A stretch of 64,000 bases of DNA from Novakomyces olei (lineage: Eukaryota > Ascomycota > Novakomycetes > Novakomycetales > Novakomycetaceae). The translations under genes were made by a program, and so were the position numbers. Below are positions 12,406-22,751 of this stretch, piece by piece. The stretch covers positions 1,488,001-1,552,000 of the forward strand of contig JADEYG010000001.1 of NCBI GenBank assembly GCA_016906335.1, written 5' to 3'. The notes under the pieces were generated by a model. It was given only the letters and a program-made list of their open reading frames with translations. It made no database searches and had not been told where the DNA came from. How positions within the stretch are numbered: the stretch's first letter is position 1; each line of letters begins with the position of its first letter.

Positions 12406-14033
12406 ATGGGTTCAAGAAGACGATCACATCTGATCCACAAGATCTTTCGAACGGATCGGAAGCAGTCTGATGAACATAAAAGCTCGTCCACGTCACCGCC
12501 ACTGGCGGGAAATATCGGGACGGTTGCTTCTGCGCCGGCTTCAACGGGTGCTGGAAGAATTGAGTCAGTTAAAGGGGATTGGCACCAGCCCGTGTTCGAG
12601 CTGGGGCCGTCTAGTGCTGCCGCCGATGCTGACACGGAGAGTACCAACAGCACTATTGTCGGGAGCCACAGTGCCTCGTCTCGGCTCGAGACGGCACAGG
12701 AACATGTACCGGATAAAACTCTCATTACGGATATGGAGCTGCTGGCACCCGTCCCAGAGAAGCCGCCTACTGTGCCAACAAAGACTGGTCCTTCTCCCGT
12801 GGCGTCTTCAGCACCGTCTACGTCCAAAGTCTCTGAATTCGATACCCTTTCGAAGAGTGGATCTGCTGTATCAGAAAAGTCGAAATCGTCCTCTTTCTTT
12901 GGCTCTATCATGAAGTTTCGGGTATGTTGTGTCTCAATTGTGCTTTTTCTAGTATTTTGCCTCCCTGCTATCTCCAATTTGTTGAAATTTTTGGGTTTAC
13001 GTATTGCCTCGTGTTGAAGATCATACTAATATATTTACAGCCGTCTTCGCAAAAAGTTGTACTTGAATGTAGGATTGCTCCCATTTCACTGTTTCTTAAT
13101 TTACTAACTCATCGAGACTATGATGTTTGCTTGCGACAACGGGACGTTGTAAATTTTCGTGCCCCTAATTGGTATGCCACTGGTGTTTTAAACGTTCCGC
13201 TAACGACCAAAATTAGGCTGATGGACACGAACATTGAGTTTTATTTCGAGTATTTAGAACGGGAATACATTGCACAAGATCTTCCTGTAATACTGCTTAG
13301 GCCGTCATTGACGTTTCTTTTGGCTTTCACGCCCGACACCAAAACCCTGCTTGAAGCGATGCCTCCGAAACTTTCATCATCGCATTTCATATTTCTACCT
13401 GTTAACGACAACCTTGACGTGGAGGCTCGTGAAGGCGGAAGCCATTGGAGTCTTATGGTGGTCGATACGCGCCGTTCTATCGGTCGATACTATGACAGTC
13501 TGTCGAACGGAAACGCAAATGATGCTAAAGCTGCTGTAAAAAATTTATCTAAAGTCTTGGACAAGGATATCAAGATTGAGATAATGCCTACGCCACAGCA
13601 GGAGAATGGCCAGGATTGTGGTGTTCACGTATGCATGGAGACGAGGTCGCTGCTCAGAAGAATACACGATCTGTATGCCACACCAAATGATAAACAGGAT
13701 GCAGTTGCAAAGCCTCCAAATGCTCCTAGCTCTACGGTGGATGATGTAGAGCCTGCGCAAGAACTGGAGGATGGAAGCACTACTTCCTCAAAGGCCCCAG
13801 AGAAAGAAGCTTCTGTGCCCGGTGAAGAGCGGAGTTTCGACGCAGAAAACTCGGCTTTTGATATACACAAAGAACGCATGGATGCTGAAAAATGGCGGAT
13901 TGAAATTGACCGTTTCATACATCGTCTGATAAAGGAGCGCGGCCGAAAGATTGGCGGGGCCACGGATATTGCCATTACTACCACATCTTCTCATTCGTCG
14001 AGTAGTACGACAGACGCTGACGCTAAAGAGTGA
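12406..14033 (+). CDS. Ulp1/C48-family cysteine protease, NEDD8/SUMO-specific type (DEN1/Nep-like)
   Basis: Four exons: 12406-12921, 13041-13068, 13117-13171 and 13217-14033, 471 residues. The core reads VVLEYYDVCLRQRDVVNF...APNWLMDTNIEFYFEYL, then SHW (His about 276), YYDSL (Asp about 293) and PTPQQENGQDCGVH (Gln and Cys about 334), a complete C48 catalytic set. Resemblance is closest to SENP8/Nep1-Nep2 deneddylases, which remove NEDD8/Rub1 from cullins. The first 172 residues are a Ser/Pro-rich disordered exon; an internal ATG at 12910 would give a short form starting MKFR. Introns 2 and 3 (48 and 45 nt) are multiples of three with no stop in frame, so an unspliced reading adds residues inside the catalytic domain. 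Their ACTAAC and GCTAAC branch sites and the restored family motif support splicing. Confidence 0.85.
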
Positions 14034-14326
14034 TGTGGGGGGATAATTGTATTACGATTACACATATTTAGGGGCGGAAGGTGAAGAAAAGTGCATTTTT
14101 CTTTATTGCATGTTGTCAAGGTTGCAAATGTTTATTTTACAGGGTTGGAATGTTTTGTGTATGGGTGAAGGATGTACCTAGAATTGGTCATGTACACTAA
14201 AAGAAATTTGTATTTTTTTTCATAAAATAAATTAAACATAATGTTTCATTGCGCTTTTTATAATGATTATCATTCATCATGCATCGCCAAAACGTAATTA
14301 TCAACGCAACAAGTACAAGACCGATG
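14034..14326. other. Convergent intergenic region
   Basis: Terminators of the protease gene and of the two-pass membrane gene lie here. It is T-rich and AATAAA-like around 14210-14235. No gene seen. Confidence 0.5.
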
Positions 14327-14813
14327 CTACCGGCTAGCGACCTTGACTAGCAAATACCCCACAACTAATACGAGGGAAATCAAAAGCAGAACAATGAGCC
14401 TATGCTGCAGCTGAAATGCACCTTCCACCTCGTACTTCATCATATCCATTTGCTGTGCTCGCCAAACGTGTTCCTTCTCCCGAGGATAATGGCTGTGTGA
14501 ATCGGTAATGGGCCATATACTGGTGCCAATTTCGCCACTGCGATGTTTCCGTCGTGTACGCTCCACCCGTGAGTCGATCAAAAGCAGAGAGAACAGAAAA
14601 GTGATAAAGATGACGGTGGCCTTGATCTGTAGAAAGGTCAGCCAGCGCATAAAGAAAAGGTTTAGAATATATAAAAATATTAATTAAATGTGTAAATGTA
14701 GAAGCCAAAAATAAATGTTTATTGAGGTATACATTTTCGACAATTTCCCGCTTCCGTTTCGACGGCCCTTTCACCTTTGACTGCCTTGCATCACGGTGAG
14801 AGGGTGTTCCCAT
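14327..14813 (-). CDS. Small two-pass membrane protein of unknown function
   Basis: Two minus-strand exons, 14733-14813 and 14327-14626, 126 residues with a phase 0 junction. The N-terminus is basic and polar (27 residues). A hydrophobic helix (IKATVIFITFLFSLLLI) starts right at the junction, followed by a basic and polar loop of about 55 residues, then a second helix near residues 102-123 and a very short tail. It looks like an ER or nuclear-envelope protein. I do not recognise the family. The alternative frame of exon 2 lacks membrane segments, and splicing from GAAAAT/GTATAC gives the frame with both. It is divergent from NDC1 across a 314-bp promoter that carries repeated GTAAGCTTAC palindromes. 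Confidence 0.6.
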
Positions 14814-14901
14814 TGCCTCAGAGCTCAGCAATTGGCTCTCTGCAAGACTCTGTTCGCCCCTCACAGCATTCACAAAAATGCAAGCGGAAGACGAGCAAAG
14901 T

Positions 14902-14911
14902 GTAAGCTTAC
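14902..14911. promoter_or_regulatory. GTAAGCTTAC palindrome
   Basis: A perfect 10-bp palindrome in the promoter shared by NDC1 and the two-pass protein. The same decamer is in the EAF6/BUB2 promoter (34583-34592), and a close copy lies upstream of NUD1 (17713-17722). Confidence 0.45.
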
Positions 14912-15035
14912 AACTTTGCGCAAAGATCGGCCCTGACTATCGCTGAACGAGGCCAATTCTTGTTTCCGCCAATGCACTCACTGTTCACCTTAAGCGGCCA
15001 AAGGCCATTTATGTCATAGATTGGAATATGTCATA

Positions 15036-15059
15036 AGTAAGCTTGCACGCAAGCTTACT
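15036..15059. promoter_or_regulatory. Perfect 11-bp inverted repeat with 2-bp spacer
   Basis: The arm AGTAAGCTTGC is followed by AC and then its exact complement GCAAGCTTACT. It lies 69 bp upstream of the NDC1 start codon and shares the GTAAGCTT core with the palindrome at 14902. It could be a protein-binding site or an RNA hairpin if transcribed. Confidence 0.55.
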
Positions 15060-15127
15060 TTTATCACTGAGCTGGTCGGTCGTGTTGATTAGCGAGGATT
15101 GGTTTGGGTCGTGCAATTTGACGCAAA

Positions 15128-17378
15128 ATGGTGTCAGTAAGAGCGTCTATTGTCGACGGGTCGCGGAGCAACAGACTGCCTCTCACACCGTACCATCGCC
15201 TATGTACACGGTTGCTACAGCAACGGTTTTTCCGTGCTGTAGTGCTTGTGGCTGCCAATGTTTACGCGATTAGTGTACTCATTGGCCGAGGATCTTGTAA
15301 GCAGCAGCTACCCACGGAACTGTTGGTTTGTGACGCGCTAACCCTCAGTATTTTGGCGACTGTTCCCGCTGTCCTTTACGGGTCTGCGCTGCGTGTTTTT
15401 TCTGGTCGCTTTTATCCCCTTCTTTGTATACCGCAAGGCCACGCTTACGGGTACGTGTTAACTAACGACTTGGCCTGTCTGTACTAAACGCGCTACAGTG
15501 GATTATTACACCGACAATTCTGCTTTTGCAACGTTGCAAAGACGCGTGCTGAGCACTAACTTTGTCAAGTTGCTGGCTGCGAACTTATTGCTGACGGTGC
15601 CTGTTGTATCGTCTTACTTGGCAAACAGTGATGCCTCAATGGCACTGTCCTTGACGTACACGCCACGGTATTACCCAATCAATGAATGTATACGCTCAAT
15701 GCTAACCGCAGCGAATACGATATGACGCGTATCAATGAGCGGTACCTCTACGTGCTCTGGTTCTCGATCAATCTCGCTCTCGTCTCTGCTCTACGGTTCT
15801 CCCTCCACGATCGCTCGCGACTGGAATTGCCATTGGTCCCCGTAAGACTATTCAATTTGCTTTCACACTCGTCTAATTCTTGAAAGCAAGCTCCCTGGCA
15901 GAGAGTGTTTGACCACTACCCTGCCGTGCTGCGCGATACGCTTACGCTTTCTGTAACGGCAGCCGTTGCCACACCTTTTACTTTTCTCTTTGTTCGCTCC
16001 TTCATCTGGACTTGGACACTGTTTGTTATGCGCATATTCATCCGGCTCCCAAAGACTGATGTACTGCCGCCTTGGCCAGCGAGCCCGGGCTTGATTTTGC
16101 GGACTATGTGGATCGGTCTCTTGCCTTCCTACTTGGCAGAAGTGATTGTGTACCTACTAAATATTTACTTGAGTCAGGTTGGTCTCTTGAGTTTTGAATT
16201 TGTTTGTTTGTTTGTTTGTTTGTTTGTTTGTTTGTTTGTTTGTTTGTTTGTTTGTTTGTTTGTTTGTTTGTTTGTTTGTTTGTTAATTATATATTTATTC
16301 CATGTTTTAATTTATAAATCGTTTCGAGCCAAGCTAACCGGGTAAAGGGACCTTTTATACACAAAAAATTGCTCAGTGACGAATCGATTGATCCTACTGC
16401 TACTCTTATGGACGGCCTTCGCAACAGTGTTAAACCGCTCACAAGGGTAAGGCGTTTATGGAGGTTTATTCTAAAAGTGTTTAGTATATGGCCTTTATGG
16501 AGCTGTACCATATCGCTGCACACAGCCAACCTCGTCGAGCGCTGATTTATTCGCAAATAGACAACGATAATCCGGCGTGGAATACAGTCTTTGCCTCTTG
16601 CATTGCTCATATCCAATCAGCAAGTTTGGGTTTAAAAGATCAGACGCCGAAAGCTGCCGCTCCTAAACCGGCCGCTCAATCGGTCCAGGCACTGGACCGA
16701 GCAAGTCCAGAACCCTCGACGCCTACCCGCCACAGGTCGCAGACTGCTTCGAGATCATCGCCTCAAGTCAATGACGTATTCGCTTCTGCAGTCAAGCAGT
16801 CGAGCCCGCTGTACGAGGCTCTGGAAGCCAAATCGCGGCGGTCGGCAAGACTGCAGAAATCAAAGAGCTCTACCTCCGGAAAAAAGCCGCCACAATCAGC
16901 CACACGTTTCCTTTTTACTTTGCCTGGAGCTAAAGATTTATGGTCAGTTGCGGTAAATGCTAAAAAGCAATTGCTTTGGTTAGAATCAAAGTCGCGTATA
17001 ACGCAACTCTTTGTAACTGACGCAAATCATCGTGCGCGTATTGCTTGTCCAAACCCACAGCTCCTGTCTATGGCAATTTACGGGTTATGTAACATGATTA
17101 CAGAGAGCACGGAGGAGGATCAGTACGGCATCGTGGCCAAAGACGTGCATGAGTCGCTGGTCCGACTAGTCCAGTTATACGAGCACGCGAGTGCTTTTGT
17201 CGACTCTGTACCGAAATCGCACCAGAGCAGTGCTGTTCATGATATCCAAGTCGTTGCTACAACAGCCAAACGGGCTCTGGCTGACATTAACGACACACAC
17301 GAGTCTTTTTACAGTGATCTTCATGTATCTGCCAAGTTGGCTCGCAGTATACGTAGCATTATAGACGGTGGAGAATAG
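15128..17378 (+). CDS. NDC1: Ndc1, transmembrane nucleoporin and spindle-pole-body insertion factor
   Basis: Six exons: 15128-15425, 15499-15667, 15712-15841, 15887-16177, 16348-16446 and 16485-17378, 626 residues with all phases consistent. The N-terminal half has about six membrane helices after LLQQRFFRAVVLVAANVY, as in Ndc1/NDC1 nucleoporins. The soluble C-terminal half starts near YMAFMELYHIAAHSQPRRALIY and contains the conserved AWNTVFASCIAHI stretch, then a Ser-rich insert and a helical tail. Ndc1 anchors nuclear pores and inserts the spindle pole body into the nuclear envelope. Introns are 73, 44, 45, 170 and 38 nt, most with CTAAC or CTAAT close to the acceptor. Intron 4 holds a long (GTTT)n microsatellite. 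The protein diverges fast, so identity rests on topology plus the mid-protein motif. Confidence 0.82.
16199..16284 (+). repeat. (GTTT)n microsatellite inside an NDC1 intron
   Basis: About 20 uninterrupted TTTG units lie within intron 4 (16178-16347), between the donor and the GCTAAC branch site. Confidence 0.95.
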
Positions 17379-17556
17379 CGTGGGCTCAAAGCCAAGAGTA
17401 CTTGTAACCCGGTGCAGCATTACTGGCATTTTATCGTGGATTTTTACCTGCGTCCAAATACAAAAGTCGTTTTATCGCTGATGGAATAATACGCATCATC
17501 AAGAAAAGAAATTTACAATGGTTAAATAATTGATAATTCAAATAGACACGCTCAAC

Positions 17557-17568
17557 TATAGGGTTAAG
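17557..17568. promoter_or_regulatory. TTAGGG-like box upstream of NUD1
   Basis: TATAGGGTTAAG resembles the Tbf1/Teb1 TTAGGG core in the orientation toward NUD1. Confidence 0.3.
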
Positions 17569-17633
17569 TTTGGGTAGAGGGCAATATGGTATCGCGATTA
17601 CTTTTAGTGTCGCGTTCTTTATGCTATGACAGT

Positions 17634-17700
17634 CACATAATGTTATATGGCGCATAATGTTGTATGGCACATAAATTGTATGGCACATAATGTTGTATGG
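17634..17700. repeat. Four-copy 17-bp tandem repeat upstream of NUD1
   Basis: Units start at 17634, 17651, 17668 and 17684, of 17, 17, 16 and 17 bp, with consensus CACATAATGTTGTATGG. Copies differ by one or two bases. Confidence 0.9.
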
Positions 17701-17712
17701 CTGATTATTAAA

Positions 17713-17722
17713 GTAAGCTTAA
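17713..17722. promoter_or_regulatory. GTAAGCTTAA site upstream of NUD1
   Basis: Nine of ten bases match the GTAAGCTTAC palindrome found upstream of NDC1 and of BUB2. Confidence 0.35.
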
Positions 17723-17843
17723 AGCAAATGCTCAAAATTACTGGGTATATACAAACGTAAATCTCTATATGTGAAAACCGTATAATAGGGAGAGTAATAA
17801 GTGTATTACGTGAGCTGTGCTATACGTTACCAGCGCGAATTGT

Positions 17844-17862
17844 TTGTTTACATTGTAAACAA
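17844..17862. promoter_or_regulatory. Inverted forkhead-type site (NUD1)
   Basis: TTGTTTAC-ATT-GTAAACAA, a perfect dyad with 8-bp arms and a 3-bp spacer. Each arm is a GTAAACA forkhead-factor core. It ends 46 bp before the NUD1 start codon. Confidence 0.7.
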
Positions 17863-17908
17863 GACTGAAATACTCTATCGGCTGCCTCGGGCGGCAATTA
17901 CTTGTCTG

Positions 17909-20643
17909 ATGGATTTCGCGTCAATGAGCTCAGCGAGTCTCTCCGACCTGGACGAAGACTGGATAGTGCAGAAAGATCAAGAGCCGTCCAGAAGCGCAGT
18001 AGAAACTGTTCATGAGGGCATTAATTCGGCAACTAAAACAACCAAAGTCTTACATGACCCCGTGATCGCTTATGATCCCCCGCCTTGGCTAGCAAGGCCG
18101 CCGGCGGCAGATATACTCTGCAATAACGCGGGCGACTGGCTGTCGCATATGTTTGACGATAAGCCGAGCGAAGGAGCAGACGAGAACAGGGCACCTTCGA
18201 CCGCGATAAAGCGAACGATCAACGACGAGGAAAAACAGGCTCATCAGCGTCTGAGCCCCATTGCGCGGTCTACAAGCATCAATAGACGCATTGATTCTTC
18301 ACGATTTAAAAACTTGGACGTTATAAACGTGGATCAGCTTAACAATGTGCCGTCTCCTGCATTGGCAGAAATAGCAGAGCCGCCTCGTCCTCAAACGCCA
18401 AAGCCGCCGGCGGAAGCACAAGAGCCAGGACGACCTCACTCTTCGCCGCTTAAATTGTTTGGTGCTCACGGCAATGCTTACGATTCGTTTACAAGAGAAA
18501 ATTTGGGCAACGTGGCGGCCCAGATTCAGCAAGGCCAGCCACCGCCCAAGATTAATCTGATTTCTCCACGCAAGCAAAAGAAACGACAGGGTGGCAATAG
18601 CGACAATGGGGGTAATTCGGCGAGTGCCGCTACTTCAAACTCGAGCATTAACCCGGAACGTCTTCTACAAGAAGGCTTGGAAGACGTATTCTTTCTACGC
18701 AAACGTGGGGGCAGACCACAGATAATTCCAGCAGCGGGGAAGGCAGCGAAGCAGGAGAGTCTAAGCAAAACGAATGACGCTTCTAGCTCTTTGATTAAAA
18801 TGTACCAGGATCTATCTGATGCTGGTGGCGCTGGCGGTGATAATAGCAGTACACTGCCCTACAACTCTGTCGACATGGCCCCATCGCCCGCGCCTGAATT
18901 ATCGTCTAGTTCAAATACAAAGCTCTCTGATATGTTTGGCTCAATTGAAAACTTTGAGCGTGATGATTACTTTGACCACGATGTAAATACAAAGCCGCTG
19001 TCTGCCCACTTGGAAGTACCGGAAGAGGAGGAGGCTAATACGACTACTGGTGGCAGTGCCAGTCTCGTGAGTAAAAGACAGGACAGCTTTGGCATTCGAC
19101 GCACGTCTAGTGCGGAAGACGCTTGGCCCGCAGACCAATCGCTTTGGCGCTTCACTGCTGAAGAAATAGCACAATTCTCACATCAAAAGAGACAGCTATG
19201 TAAAGCCCTTAACCGTTGTAATCTTGGCAGTTGGATGGTCGCAACGAAATGCGATATATCAGAGATGCAGTTGGACGGTGTCAACGGTTTACGGGATTTT
19301 TTGCCCGCTTTGCGATCGCTCAAAATTGCTAGAAACCGTATTAAATTGGTACAGGACGCGCCCCCGAATCTGCACGAGCTTTATGCTCAAAGCAATGAAA
19401 TTTCAGACAGCTCGCCGTTCCCGACCCTTGCACGTCTGACTTCGCTAAACTTGTCTTGCAACTTTTGCAGCAGCTTACAGAGTGAGTTGAAAGCACTATT
19501 GCTAGTTTTATATATCTCTTCTAATCGCTGTTTAGGTATAACTGCGCTTCACGCACTGCAACGGTTATCGCTCGATAACAATCGCTTGGAATCCCTAAAC
19601 GGACTGGAAGAATTAAGCAGCTTAAATTACCTAAGCTTATCCGGCAACGGTATTGAATTTGTCGATTTTAAATCGTATTATTTGTAAGTGTATATGGGGT
19701 CCGTACTCAGACTAACGCACAATCAAGACCGCACCTTCGAGTACTGCGGCTGAACGATAATCGCCTTTTACAGTGCCTCGGACTCGAGCGTCTAAAGAAC
19801 TTGGAGCACTTAAATGTGAGCAATAACCATTTACTCGATTTTGGTGATTTGAATCAGCACGTAATGCCAAAGTTGCACACTCTTTTAGTAAACAACAATG
19901 AGCTAGATCATATCAGTTTTTCCTCAATACCGGCTATTGAACGACTCGAGGCTGACAACAATTGTATTTCGCAGTTGTACGATATCGTCCAGGCCCTGTT
20001 CCTTTCGCTCTTGAGCCTCTGCCATCAGCGCATTGGCGATACAGAGGGCCTTAAAGGCATTGAAGACCCGGCTCCTAGTCTCTGTGAGCTTTTGCTGACA
20101 GGAACGCTGCTTCACTCACCAGCCAGGCTTGATCAAGTATCTGATGACTGCCGGGCAAGGAAGCAGATTGAAGGCGGCAGCATAATAACTCTCGAGTCGC
20201 CTTTAAGGATCGTAGGGCTGCAGTCGTGCGGGCTTGCAGAGATCCCGAGCTTAGCCACTCAGCCTTTAGTCATGCATGTAAATATTCGAGACAACGGCAT
20301 TCGCTCTCTCCAAAATTTGTCGGCAATGAAACATCTGCGGAGTATTGTTGCTCGTGATAATACGCTGGACAGCCTTGGCTCAGTCTTGCACGTCGTTAAA
20401 ACTCTGCCTTCCCTGATGCATCTGGATTTGAGAGGAAACCCTCTTGTTCACGGGTTCTATCCTCCGTTTTGTGCAGAAGATTCTTGGCTTGAAGACTGTG
20501 CTCTCCTGCATCAGCAGGCAGACTGGAGTCAGCAGTATGCTGAAAGATTTTACAGCTACCGCCAACGGATTCAACGCGCGTGCCCTCAACTTCGTCTGCT
20601 GGACGGGATGGCTCTTGTGCTGGCAGAGATTGAAGGGCGCTGA
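17909..20643 (+). CDS. NUD1: Nud1/Cdc11 leucine-rich-repeat scaffold of the mitotic-exit/septation network
   Basis: Three exons: 17909-19481, 19536-19683 and 19728-20643, 878 residues. The first about 440 residues are acidic and disordered, with many Ser/Thr and several short motifs. Leucine-rich repeats follow, read across both junctions (LTSLNLSCNF, LQRLSLDNNRLESL, LNYLSLSGNGIEF, LRVLRLNDNRL, LEHLNVSNNHLLDF), ending in a cap with LMHLDLRGNPLV. This architecture is that of budding-yeast Nud1, fission-yeast Cdc11 and centriolin, which hold the Spg1/Tem1 GTPase module at the spindle pole body. Introns are 54 nt (a stopless multiple of three) and 44 nt. The upstream frame is open back to 17801 but the first ATG is 17909. 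The promoter has a forkhead dyad, consistent with M/G1 transcription. Confidence 0.88.
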
Positions 20644-21135
20644 AGCGGTTAGTCTTGTCTGAAGCGGTTAGTCTTGTCTTGCTTTATTACGTTCATGAGC
20701 TGTAAACGGAGCAAACACTATAATTTATTAAAGCTACTCAGATTGATGCAAGGGATCGCTGTGGTCACGCGCAGCGGGAAAGCCCTAGATAGGATAATAA
20801 GTATACGGATTGGTCAAGTGTGAATTGGCGGCGCAAGTATCGTGCGTATAGTCGGGAGTACCATAGCGGTAAACAGTGTATCTGTATCCTGACTCGTAGA
20901 CGCAAACGGCCTGATACCAATGCCGACAGGCCCTGGCGAAATATTCTGAATTCATAATATTATCATTCGCACTTGTAGTGCGCTGTAAATACCGCCATTT
21001 CAAACATACACTTTTAACAAGGTTTAGAACCGTGCAAAACTCAACGCCATAAATGCAAGCCAAATGCAAGCCAAATACAAGCCAAATACAATGAGGGACG
21101 GGATAAGCAATCTAAAAATATTATGTAAAAACTTG
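20644..21135. other. Convergent intergenic region
   Basis: About 490 bp between the NUD1 and MAK16 3' ends. The only candidate is the small minus-strand frame listed next. Confidence 0.5.
20785..20955 (-). CDS. Putative 56-residue Tyr-rich protein
   Basis: A small frame from ATG 20955 gives a 56-residue product with evenly spaced tyrosines and three cysteines (CRHWYQAVCVYESGYRY) and a Pro/Tyr C-terminus. The frame is open further upstream to 21069. I do not recognise it. Its composition is not what random AT-rich spacer would give, but there is no start-context or conservation evidence. It could be the last exon of a small split gene or noise. Confidence 0.25.
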   Translation of the reverse strand: MNSEYFARACRHWYQAVCVYESGYRYTVYRYGTPDYTHDTCAANSHLTNPYTYYPI

Positions 21136-22260
21136 TCAGGCCAAAACGCGCTGTGCCGGCTCCGCATCTTCGTACTCAATCTCCACATGAGCTCCACCTA
21201 CATATTAGTAAAATTGCAGTGCAGGTTGAATATAGCTTACGTTTCCTACGCGCTTCCGGATTGCTGGCATTACTTTTACGCTTTTGACCGGCAGAAGCTA
21301 AAGTCTCCTCTTCAGATTCCGACTCGGAGGAGTCAGACCCAACTTGGTGGCCGTTTTGCCGGAACCAGTCCTCCACGTCACTGACTAATTCATCGTCATC
21401 GCTCACAAACTCAACTTCCCCTGTAACATCGTCTTCCTCCTCCTCTGCCTCTTCGTCATACTCTGCATCTTCCTCAGCGTCCACGACATCACGATCACGC
21501 TCTGCCTCATCGACGTAGCCCTTACGCTGCGCCAGCACTTTGGCCCAGATATCCTCGTTCACATTTAGCGGATTGTCTCCATAAGCACCGCTCTTCAAAC
21601 GCTCTACCAGCTCCTTTTCAATAGACTTTTCCAGTTTAGCAGCAATAAGCGCCTTGCGCTCCCGAATTTGCTCACGCCGGCGCTGTTTCGGTTTGATGGG
21701 CACTAGTGTAGGCGTGTTTGATTCTTCTAGGCGTCGAGCGCGAATCAGATACTGTGTTAATTTTGCAAGGCGCTGCTTGCAGCGATGAATAGGATCCTGT
21801 GGCCAGTACTGTAAATGCTGATCAATCTGCTCGAGTGCCCGGCCGAAATTGCTCGACAATTTTACGCGCTCCCACAACCTCGCTGGCGAGTGGGCACGTT
21901 CAATAGTTTTCATGTACAAGAAGAGACTGCCTCCGTCCTCGCGCACAGTAGCATACCGCGAATTTGCTAGTGGGCAAGATGTTCTGTTTATTAGAATCAA
22001 ACATGGACGGAAACGCAAAGCGGCAGCTATTGCAAAAATAAAACAATTAAAACAAATTAAAGTCAAATTTAGAATAAAATTAAATAAAAATAAAAATAAA
22101 AATAAAAAAGGAACACTGTCAGTGAGTTGGTCAGAAGCCTGTACCTATTGCATAGTCCGGTAGCATTGTAAGCATTCTTACAAAATGCAGCGGTGTCTGT
22201 AGTCACTCGGAATGCACAAAACTGGTGGCCTATGATGCCCCATACGATATCGTCGGCCAT
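21136..22260 (-). CDS. MAK16: Mak16, 60S ribosome-assembly factor
   Basis: Three minus-strand exons: 22145-22260, 21241-21983 and 21136-21197, 306 residues with consistent phases. Diagnostic stretches are [17 protein letters not shown] at the start, [22 protein letters not shown] across junction 1, then [12 protein letters not shown]-like and [13 protein letters not shown], a strongly acidic segment and a basic C-terminus ending HVEIEYED, reconstructed across the 43-nt second intron (branch site ACTAAT). Mak16 acts in the nucleolus in early pre-60S particles. Intron 1 (161 nt) carries an AAATA-rich repeat. The start at 22260 gives the family N-terminus exactly. Confidence 0.96.
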
Positions 22261-22751
22261 AGCCAAATTGGATGCCTTTTGACAAGATGAATTTTTTTTT
22301 ATTTGTGCTTTATTATTTTTTTGTTCAACTTTATTTTCCAGTATTTTAATAAATATTATGTACTATATTCTTACTGAACTGTTGAACAGTTTTCTGTGAA
22401 GTGCCGATAAAAAATATTGTGTTGTATGCATAGTTAAAAAGTATACAATTGACCAATGGTATTGTATGGATAGATTATCGATTATTTTTGTGTTATTATC
22501 AGTAATACTGTATGATTATCAGTATTATTATAATATTAATGTAGTATTATCAGTATTATCAGTATTACTGTATTATTATCAGTATTTACCAGTATTTACC
22601 AGTATTTTACAATATTTAATTAATTTTACAATTTGTTCACTATTATTAGTGCAAGAAGACCAAGCTTGATCCGTCTTCAGCCTAATCGCGCAGCCTGGTT
22701 AGGCTCTACGCACTGTGTGCGATTTGCTGCTATGCTGGGAGACCGTGGAAA
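22261..22751. other. Divergent promoter region with AT repeats
   Basis: About 490 bp between MAK16 and the UPF0029 gene, mostly A+T. The repeat listed next occupies its middle. Confidence 0.6.
22496..22612. repeat. Degenerate TATCAGTATTA tandem repeat
   Basis: Repeated ATCAGTATT-type units, about eight to nine copies with drift, including two TATTTACCAG variants at the 3' end. Confidence 0.75.

Larger units (their letters stand above)
17379..17908. other. NDC1-NUD1 intergenic region
   Basis: About 530 bp. It holds a TTAGGG-like box (17557-17568), a four-copy 17-bp tandem repeat, a GTAAGCTTAA site and a forkhead-type dyad. No separate gene is seen. Confidence 0.7.

Noticed and set aside
12087-12977. 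296-codon minus-strand open frame
   Set aside because: It overlaps exon 1 of the protease gene, shows no domain, and its length is explained by the Ser/Pro-rich codons opposite.
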